Shown here: positions 56,201 through 64,000 of the stretch, piece by piece
Layout: each line of letters starts with the position of its first letter
Position numbering within the stretch: position 1 is the first letter of the stretch
NCBI GenBank assembly: GCA_031308135.1
Contig: JAHLJT010009355.1
Coordinates: forward strand, 2,417,217 to 2,481,216
Reading direction: 5' to 3'
DNA from: Acheta domesticus
Lineage: Eukaryota > Arthropoda > Insecta > Orthoptera > Gryllidae
DNA: 64,000 bases
Program-made: the position numbers and the translations under genes
The notes under the pieces: model-generated
Databases searched by the model: none
The model's input: the letters and a program-made list of their open reading frames with translations, nothing else
Told to the model about the DNA's origin: nothing

Positions 56201-56599
56201 GCCGAAGACGGTGAGCATGTTGTCGCGGAGGGTGGCGGCGGCCCACAGCGCCGTCTCCACGTCGTTGAGCAGCGCGTGGCGCGCGCGCAGCGACTGCGCG
56301 TCGTCCAGGGCGGGCGACCGCCGCGCCTCCACCGGCGGCGCCGCGAAGCCCGGCACCAGCGAGTTGAAGCGCGGCGCGAGCACGCCGCCCGCCGCGCTGA
56401 GCAGGCGCGCGGAGCCGCCCGCGCCGAAGAACTGCGCCGTGCCGCCCAGCCACGCGTCGCCCGCCGCGGACGCGGACGCGGACGCGTTGGCGCCCGCGGC
56501 GGCGGAGGCCGAGGCGGACGGCGCCACCAGCACGGGCCACTGCCCCGAGCGCCGCCCGTCGCCGTACTCGTCCAGCATGCGCTCCAGGCTCCAGCCCTC
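53204..56599 (-). CDS. Large exon, unrecognised helical-repeat protein
   Basis: A 3396-bp exon (1132 codons) between an acceptor CCGGCAG|GAG and a donor AAG|GTACGT, phase 0 at both ends, so earlier exons must exist. In order (exon residues, approximate): an Ala/Ser-rich stretch (25-55); a long helical N-terminal region (100-600); a Thr-rich, mucin-like linker (625-690); then four repeats of about 70 residues starting near 750, 862, 972 and 1072. The repeat consensus is LRPIRxFF...LGxxFxPxxYxTKGxLLxAxLxxALxL, and a fifth repeat lies in the next exon. N-x-S/T sites and a few Cys hint at an extracellular protein, but no signal peptide is in this exon. The 5' half is extremely GC-rich. I do not recognise the family. 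Confidence 0.85.
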
Positions 56600-57064
56600 C
56601 TGCCGGCACACACAAGCACAGAATTACTCCTGTAGCCCTCCCACGCTCACAACACAAAAGCACACAGTTACTCTCCAGCCCTCCTGCCAGCACACACAAG
56701 CACACGGTTACTCGACAGACTTCCTGCCAGCACACACAAGCACACAGGTACTCCTCCGGCCTCCAGCCCTTTTGTCAGCACTCACAAGCACACGGTTACT
56801 CTCCAGCCCTCCTGCCAGCACACACAAGCACAGATTCACTCCTCCAGCTCTCCTGCGCTCACAACACAAGCACTCCGGCCTCCAGCGCTCCTGTACCCAC
56901 CATACATGCACTGATTTACTCCTCCAGCATGCGTTCCAGCCCTCCTGCGCACCCACAGATTCATCTCTCCTGTGCTCACAACGTAAGCACAGTTACTCCT
57001 CCAGCCTCCAGCCCTCCTGCAGTCACAACACACAAGCACAAAGTTACTCCTCCAGCTTCCGCTT
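56600..57064 (-). repeat. Tandem copies of exon 5' boundary
   Basis: About ten degenerate units of 38-55 bp. On the minus strand each reads GAGTAACTGTGTGCTTGTGT, GTGCTGGCAG, then GAGGGCTGGAG. The last unit contains the real acceptor and first codons of the large exon. One unit near 56925 also copies the exon's CTGGAGCGCATGCTGGA segment. Several units keep a usable pyrimidine/GT tract and CAG. The array is the upstream intron end. Confidence 0.8.
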
Positions 57065-59212
57065 CGGGCTCTAAAATTAATTAATCAGGACTCGTGACCA
57101 TAACTAGTGATGCTACAAAATGGCACAGACTTTTCTGTATTAGTTTTCTATTTCCTTGAATCTGGGATAACTATTCGGAATTGTCCCATACTCTTGCCAT
57201 CTGCCATCTATCGCCGCCCAAAGCACGTTTTTTGTCATTTTCTTAAATGTTCCGTTTCCTAATGGTAGAACTGAAATACTATGTTAAGAATATTAAAGAA
57301 CAGTAAAACCTCGTCAAGAATGGCAATTTTCTTTCAAAAATATTTAGCCGTTTTTAAGAAAATGGCGTTTAAGCGCTACTAAAAATGAGAAATTTGAAGC
57401 TCTTTTTCACAAAAAATTTTTGAGTTTTAAAAAACTTCATTTGAAGTAATTTAATGCAATTACACTCACAAATATAATACTGTTTACAAATTGCTGGTAA
57501 TGTGCATGTTAAAGATGTGAGAGATTTAAAAACAATAATTACATTTGTGTAATTTTTTAAAAAAACAAAAACTGTCAAAATGAATTTTACCTAATCGCAC
57601 ATTGTATATATTTCACAGATAGCCGCGTGTCGTTTACGCTAGTTGCTTACAGGTTTATTACAAGATGGTGGTCGCCAACAATGTGCGTTATTGCAAATTC
57701 TACTAAAGACATGAAGTAGATACCAGACCGGTCAAATCAATTGAGCAACTTCGGGCATTGCGAAGAGAATTGCAGCGACCCACGTAAGTGACGCGCTGAG
57801 TCGGCGTGGGCGTGAGTGTACGTGGGTCACTACATGTTAGCTGCGCCCTGCCTGTGGCGCGAGAAAGGCTTTGATATTTCTGTAGTGCACGACTCGTCTA
57901 TTCGTTGCGTTCTATGTTATTTTTTGTCCTTGCAATACCACGGCAGTGAATAAACCATCCAATCAATCCAAACAATTTCTGTTATGTGTGGTTAGGTACC
58001 TTTGAAGAGCCAAAGGCGGAATATTACTCCCTTAAGAATAAAGGCATATAAATTGTGTGTCGGGTTTGAAATCGGTGATCAGAACAAATCATACTTGGTT
58101 GTCGCCTTTTGTAACATTAATTAGTGGTTGGTGTAACGAAACTTCGCGATATACGCCATTTGCAGGTTCCATTGCAGTTTTCTACATGAGTGGGATAGCG
58201 GAGATCGCAAACATTATTTTGTGAAGAAGCACAGGCCTCAATGACATCTGATTCCTAGGCAGAAAACGTAATTTCGCAAATCCCTGTAATGCTGCACACG
58301 CATATCTTCCTTGCACATCAAACTAGGATTGATAAAAAAATGTGAAGGTGATGAATAAAAGTGGGCGAGGTTTCGCGTACTTCAAGAACAAATTCCCGAG
58401 GATCATTGGGGTGAAAATAAAGAAGGGTATATTTGTAGGATCGCAAATGAAGTAGTTTGTGAGGGATCATGGACTTTGAGGCAAGTTTGAGTAGGGTTGA
58501 AAAGGTTCCATGGATGTTGTTTCAAAAGATCGTAACGGAATTCCTTGTTATCAAAAACGCTGAAACCTATGTGTCGAAATTCGAAAATAGTGTCGAAATT
58601 CCTTCACAATTATAAAGCTTTGGTGTGTTACATGTTCTTTAATAAACATTTTCTGTATTCACACAGACTTCTTTCCTCAAAATTTCGGTTCTGTGAGCGA
58701 CAAATACAGTGAGGGATTTCACCGAGTAAATTGCAACTACAAAAATATTTACAAGGGAAAATGGAATCAAAATATGCTTGCAGACTATTGCTGGGCACTA
58801 AAAAAGGATATACTCAAAATACAGTAAACAATCCTTCAAAATTACATTATGATTGATAATTTATATAAGCAAAGTAAAGAAATCCAATAACTTCACAACA
58901 GTGTGAACATTTTAATTACCTATTACAAAAAAAGCCTTATGCGTTGCAAATATATTCTCCATAAATTTGAGATCAGAACATCATTTTCCTTAAACTGTCA
59001 TTACACTCTATTTAACAAACAAAAAGTTACATTTTGTCGACCAGTGCAATCATAGAACCAAATCTTTGTAAGGACATTGCATCAATCCTGAATAAGAGCC
59101 TGTAAAAATTGCCTATCTATTCATACATAAATTTTTTGGTATCGATGCCGTTTACATATCGTTAAATTCTCTTTTATTAGTGTAGATACCTAGTATAGTT
59201 CCTGCCAATTCC
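57065..59212. other. Unassigned DNA upstream of large gene
   Basis: Must hold intron and possibly earlier exons of the minus-strand gene, but no exon could be supported. 57640-57880 is more complex (CAAGATGGTGGTCGCC near 57662, CACGTGGGTCAC-type sites near 57780 and 57820) and could be promoter-like. Confidence 0.35.
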
Positions 59213-59485
59213 GGGTGGTCGAGATCGCTGAGCCAGTAGTGCCGTGGCGATCTTCGACCGAATGGTCGTGGGTTCGAATCCCGCCTCGGGCATGGTTGTG
59301 TATGTTTCGTGATTGTGTGTGTTGTCTATGTGTATTGTGCTTGGTGTCAGGAAGGATATCCGGCCGCAGAAACATTGCCAAAACTATATAACATGCAGTA
59401 GCGAAAAATTAATAAAAATTGAGCCCACGCCCATTAGCGCCGACCCCGTAGTAACGGGAAAAGGCAAAAGAAGAAGGAGAGATAC
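59213..59485 (+). repeat. tRNA-derived SINE with LINE-like tail
   Basis: The head contains GGTCGAGATCGCTGAGCCAG and a B-box GGTTCGAATCCCGC (59270). The body has GGAAGGATATCCGGCCGC, and the 3' part GCGCCGACCCCGTAGTAACG is followed by GGGAAAAGGCAAAAGAAGAA. The acceptor arms do not pair, so it is not a tRNA gene. Confidence 0.7.
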
Positions 59486-60189
59486 TTAGTATAGTACCTA
59501 GTTACTATTAATGTAGTACCTAATTTTACACGAGAAAGGGATTAATGGATTGAACATGTATGATTTGGAGTTACCAAATACATTTTAAAGGTTTTTTTAT
59601 ACACCTAAACGACCTGACTCGCTGCATACATTTGCTTGGTGCTGTCCACACGTGGCTTTTGAGAAATGCCCGCAGATGTATCTCGTCACGTGACCTTTGT
59701 TATGATCGCCATCGTTCCATTATGATTGCTAAATATGCAAAACAAAATTTAAATGCTACAAGACAGGGATTTTGAATTCATTACTAGCTGGCACCCGGCG
59801 CGTTGCTGCCGCAGAAGAAATAATTGTGGAAATATTCCTCTCCCTCTCTCTCTTTTCCCCCTTTATCTTTCCCCTCTCTTTTCCCCCTCTCCCTTTCCCC
59901 TTCTCATTTTTCTCACTATCGGTATCTCTTTCTCTGCTCTCTCCGTCTCTCTTTTGCCCATTCTCCATCTTAGAAAATTAAAAGTTTTATAAGTCTGAAA
60001 ACAATTCAACTGTTTACTAGAGAAAAGAATTTAATGTATTATTAATGACAGCTACTTTATTAAATAGCCCGGCGCGAAATTTACATTGTAATTATGTTCG
60101 TGTTCTTGTCGTTGAAAGCCGTTTAATAGCAGTGAATGTTTTGTGTCGTTGCAACCGACCGCGGTGCACGTGTGTTCGCTGATGGATTG
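59486..60189. other. Unassigned DNA with pyrimidine tract
   Basis: 59836-59970 is a CT-rich simple stretch that opens accidental frames on both strands. Otherwise no gene recognised. Confidence 0.45.
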
Positions 60190-60266
60190 GTGTTTCCGGG
60201 CGCGTCAACTACTTGGGCCATTAGTCCAGTAAGTGTAGTGCGTGTTTTTCTCGGGAGAAATATTTA
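60190..60266 (-). repeat. SINE S1 3' fragment
   Basis: CCGGGCGCGTCAACTACTTG, GGCCATTAGTCC and GTAGTGCGTGTTTTTCTCGG are the inverted complement of the S1 3' part (12430-12500). Confidence 0.75.
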
Positions 60267-60317
60267 GAAAAGACTTTTAAATAAAGTGGTGTTCGCTTTT
60301 TCCCAATATCTCTTTGT

Positions 60318-60720
60318 ACTAGTATGGCATGTGTGACATGCCACCCATGAAAGCACTCGGCGGTCGGAAGTTTTTGAGCACTGCGAGGTCCTACATCTCG
60401 TAAGGCATGTCTAAGATGACTATGGAAAATGGCTGCACAGCTCGAAGCCGATACTCGGCATTCCGCCTTTCCAGCTCGTTTTCACATTATTTCGTCAACA
60501 TTGTTTAAAAATAGAAGAGTAGCCAGTATTCAACCACGAAAATCCTATTTTGCTTACCAGGAAAATACGAGCGCATCGGTGACATGCCCTACGAATTAAT
60601 TAGAGATTTCGGTGTGGCACCTGAGACATGCCATACGAGTTGCTGGACGTGTCACATTACATACTGCTACGAGCTAGTAGCCATTATTCTCGTGACATCC
60701 GTGACATGTACGAGCCGTAG
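60318..60720. repeat. Cluster of GACATGCCNTACGAG motifs
   Basis: Five related sites in both orientations: inverted at about 60318-60340 and 60391-60412, direct at about 60579-60598, 60628-60648 and 60698-60715. The outer pair (TATGGCATGTGTGACATGCC and GACATGCCATACGAG) can form an inverted repeat about 300 bp apart. No open frame. It may be a small fold-back element or a binding-site array. Confidence 0.5.
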
Positions 60721-62279
60721 GAGGTGTATTATGCTCGTTGCTTAAGAGCGCAAAGGGATATTACTTGGGTCGTTTGATTGTGACAAATAGTAAGCATTTA
60801 ATGTAATATCTACACCATATATTTACAAAACAATACGAATCAAATGAACACTGCCATTAATTGTGGGTCAGCTAAGGAAGGTTGTTAAACTGAAACCTCG
60901 ATTTCTCTTTTTCAGTAAGTTGCAGATACCACCTTATTGCTTAGCCCGGCAAAATGGCATTGCTTGTAGAGTTTATGAACGTGTCTAATGGGCATTAACT
61001 AAACTATTTTCTGCCATCAAATTGGATGATTTAAAAGTGAAAATTAAAAGTCATCCCCACAACGTATATTCTTTCTCTTTTACGATCAAGTTCTCTTTCA
61101 ATATACTTTTATTGCATTGATAATAAATCACCCAGTGTCATTGTCTATCAATTTGCTGTCAAAGAAAACTTTACTTCTCCATCATTAACCACATTATGTT
61201 ATGGGTCTTAATGGCAAACGCTAATTATGAACGTATGTTGCTTTCCATAATGATCCCATTTGAGCAAATTTTTCGGTCAAATAATACATTAAATCAGGCA
61301 TTTTTATTAAGCTAGTACACTGTTCTCCAAGTCAAAAAAACTAGGCAAAAATTTGACTATAAGTATTTTGAAAGAATATTCTACATTTCTAATTTCCAAA
61401 GTACCCATAAATTGAAAGAAAACTATGTAGCCTTCGGCCAAGAAAATAATATTGGGATTCATTATAAATCCAGGAACTCGAAAAGAAATCACAAAACAAT
61501 GAAAATTTCGATTTTGACTCAAAAACGCAAATACGCGTCGCTTAAAGGCTTCAAGGAATACGACGGCTATTAAATATTTGCAAGTCACATGTTGCCGTAC
61601 TGTACAAAAACTATTTTGATTCTCTTGGTAAGGAACTATTTGAGTTTATGTAAATATATAAGGTCTCTCACTTTAATATTCGTTCACACTAATGTACTTG
61701 ATGGAGAATAGTTTACCAACAACAAGATATTGAAACGCAAAAAGTAAGTACATGCACTCTATAACGCTCCAAGTGGAATATTTTATGTCGTTGAATATTC
61801 AGAGCGCGAAAGAAAATTTGTATCTTTGCAAGTTCGTTCAAATGCCCCTAAACCCTGCTACTTTAATATTCGGTCAGCTAGGGAAATTATTTATTGTTAG
61901 GTTTATCTGTTCCGAAAGAATTAAGAAATTCTGCTGCTACATACCAGTTACCATTACACAAAACGATCAGTATGAAAGCGTAGCATAATGAACTTAATTT
62001 CGTGTTCACTTCATTTAAGTGTACTGCCATTTGACGTTTGAGTGAATTGAAAGATATAAAAAAATTGTTTCCTTCACATTAATCAATGACAATTTCATTT
62101 GCAATGGAATATAAAATTGATTTAATTAACTCTTTCACACATTAGAGCCATACTAAATTTTCTCATAGCCATATACTAAAGAGAAAACCTAAACTACTTC
62201 GTATCTTTTGCAACTTCCCCCTGAACATTAATGACATTCTTCGGGAATTTTCCCAATACAATTCCGTCAGGCCCGATTT
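60721..62279. other. Unassigned AT-rich DNA
   Basis: No gene or strong repeat. CTTTAATATTCG(T/G)TCA occurs twice (61672, 61861). Confidence 0.4.
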
Positions 62280-63250
62280 TTACTTTCTGACTTTCGCTAT
62301 TGCGGTAGAGAGAATGTTGGGTAATGCCGCTCAAAAAAACTGTGAAGTTTCGGCAGAAAACTCTTATTACAGGGCCCTGGCAATGAAGAAGTGGATAAAT
62401 CCAGTTGCTAAATTTAGAAAAAGATCCTCTAACACGTGTTGCCAGAATCCGTTTTGTGGGTTCAGCTTCAGTTGTCAAATCAGTTTTGTGGGTTCAGTTC
62501 CAAAATTGTGATTTCCCAATCCATCTAGCTGATGTCGCGGCCCATTGAATTCAAAACCGATATTTTAATTTTGGGGGTGCTTTACATGAAGCCCCTGGGA
62601 CATTATCAAAATTTTCAAAAAAATGGCTCTATCGTTTAACATCAAACTTTGTTATTGAATAGTGTGAAGAGTGTTTAAGAGAATAGCGCGTATTTCATGT
62701 TCGTGGAAGTTTCTAATGTTTGAAAATTTCAAGAAATTCAAAAATTTTTCGGCAACTTCCTATAACTACAATTATGAAGATAAATATTTATTTTCTTAAT
62801 GAAATGTGTTTAACAAAACTAGATCTAAAAATAATGTCATGTTCAATTTAAAAAAAACATGAGCATTTTTTGCGAAATATTGGTCAAATATGCACTTTTT
62901 TATGTTCTTTAAACCTTTTAGTTCTTAAAAAACGCACATTTTTGTATTATATTTAAACCTTACATATATCCTCTTAACTCAGTAGTATCCCTTTTTTTCA
63001 ATAGCGTAAAGGACACTTAAGAGTACGGTGCAGGTCTTATGTTCGTTGAAATGCAAGAGTTTACGAAAATTTAAAACGGTTAATATGTTTTTATCGTCTA
63101 CCTACAACTACACATAGAAAGATACAATTTTTTATTAATTAAATGTGTTGATAAAAAACAGATCTTCGAATAACGTCAGGTCGAATGTTTTGCAAATATG
63201 GGTTTTTTTAGGCAGTTGTATGCTACGTAAGTTATAATGTGTATATTATT
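62280..63250 (+). repeat. Dispersed repeat family A, second long copy
   Basis: Colinear with 4150-5220: TAATGCCGCTC, TTCGGCAGAAAACTC, AAATCCAGTTGCTAAATTTAG-type, ACACGTGTTGCC, TTTTAATTTTGGGGG, GAAGCCCCTGGGACATT and GAAGAGTGTTTAAGAGAATA. No coding capacity. Confidence 0.65.
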
Positions 63251-63927
63251 TCATATTTCTTTGTTAGTTTCTTATATTGGAGCGGTTGTTATAGGTTACA
63301 AATTAATCTTTTATAAATTCCTTAAAACCTATTTGAAATATCAATAAATGTATTTGAAATAAAAATTTAGCTTTCAGGGAATATCCAATTGGTATGCAAC
63401 AATGGAATTCCGCGTCGCGCTCGCGAATTTTTGTGAATTACGCTTCATTGTTGTGACACGATTTAGCTGCATGAAAAGGAGTTACAATTGTCACATTTGT
63501 GTTGATATTTGCTTGAAAATGCTTAGTTTTCGCAACAAATATTCTACCATTTGTAATGAGTTTCCAAAAAATGACGAGATGTATTAATTCGGAGAGAAAT
63601 TGTGGTATAAATATTATTACATAACCATTACTGCAAGCGAGAAAGTAGTTGCTGTTTTAGCACCACTAGTTGTTTATACATAAAGTTTTAAATCGATTCT
63701 AACTGACGATCAAAACCAAATTAATGTAATAAAATTGTGTATCGTTATAGGTTTTTTGACTATGTTTAACCATATTGCAATAATGTAATCTCATTTCTTT
63801 CAGCAACAATTTTCATTGATGTATTTTTAATGTTGAATTGTTAGTTTTTGTATCCACAACAATATAATCATAATAATGTAAAAACTTTAATGTTATTAAT
63901 GTAAAATGTAAAATACTGTATTCATTT
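63251..63927. other. Unassigned DNA
   Basis: Contains a GCGAGAAAGTAGTTGCTG...TAGCACCACTAGTTG copy of the dispersed motif (63639-63674). No gene. Confidence 0.4.
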
Positions 63928-63957
63928 AGTCGCTGATAACCTAGTTGTCATGCGACT
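63928..63957 (+). ncRNA. LINE 3'-terminal hairpin, copy 3
   Basis: AGTCGC and GCGACT pair around the loop TGATAACCTAGTTGTCAT. An A-rich tail follows, as in the copy at 13219. Confidence 0.45.
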
Positions 63958-64000
63958 CAAAACAAATATTTAAAAAAACATTGTTTATTTCAAATGAAGA

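Noticed and set aside
55271..56735. Long plus-strand (454-codon) and second minus-strand (416-codon) frames
   Set aside because: Shadows of the GC-rich large exon. The chosen frame has proper splice borders, continues into the next exon and contains the repeated module.

Overview
This is a eukaryotic, AT-rich, repeat-dominated window that best fits an arthropod, probably an insect. The evidence is spliced genes with GT-AG introns, non-LTR retrotransposons of RTE and I/Jockey type, a THAP/P-element transposase, a Mutator-type transposase, Tc1 and hAT elements, MADF-domain coding sequence and several tRNA-derived SINEs. I cannot name the species. No bacterial-type gene organisation, CRISPR array or convincing functional tRNA/rRNA gene was seen.

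Only one host-gene candidate is well supported. It is a minus-strand gene at about 52050-56599 with a 3.4 kb phase-0 exon, an intron carrying a hAT-type MITE, a 123-codon last exon and a poly(A) signal. Its product is an unrecognised protein of at least 1255 residues with a Thr-rich linker and about five C-terminal helical repeats. Immediately upstream, about 460 bp is built from roughly ten degenerate copies of that exon's own 3' splice site and first codons.

The most striking block is 39960-45016. Degenerate terminal inverted repeats flanked by a 7-8 bp target duplication enclose a decayed, multi-exon P-element/THAP9-like transposase and, next to it, an uninterrupted 573-codon Mutator-like transposase gene. 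A second notable element (27131-27715) has 18-bp perfect inverted ends, a perfect 9-bp target duplication and a MADF-domain coding remnant.

Layout. 1-5 kb: unassigned DNA, a 0.93 kb inverted-repeat element and copies of an abundant repeat (family A). 5-10 kb: repeats, an RTE reverse-transcriptase fragment and a second LINE C-terminus. 10.6-11.3 kb: a fold-back element. 12-16.6 kb: a SINE, a LINE 3' tail and a LINE RNase H end. 16.7-17.4 kb: complex non-repeat DNA. 18-22.7 kb: paired dispersed repeats, SINEs and a 1.25 kb fold-back element in a (TA)n tract. 24.7-29 kb: a 91-bp tandem repeat, a TCAGTGA-rich cluster, the MADF element and a possible LTR. 30-36.3 kb: a SINE, candidate regulatory islands and a 130-bp-arm hairpin. 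37.3 kb: a 20-bp minisatellite. 39-45 kb: a MITE, then the P/Mutator composite. 45-48.9 kb: back-to-back SINEs, GC-rich DNA with a hexamer minisatellite, a long SINE and a Tc1 remnant. 49-51.3 kb: a decayed I/Jockey LINE. 52-57 kb: the host gene. 57-64 kb: mostly unassigned DNA with SINE pieces, a GACATGCC cluster and a second long family A copy.

The mobile elements are independent insertions. The functional links I can see are nesting (Mutator inside P, MITE in the host-gene intron, fold-back element in (TA)n) and the duplicated splice site beside the host gene.
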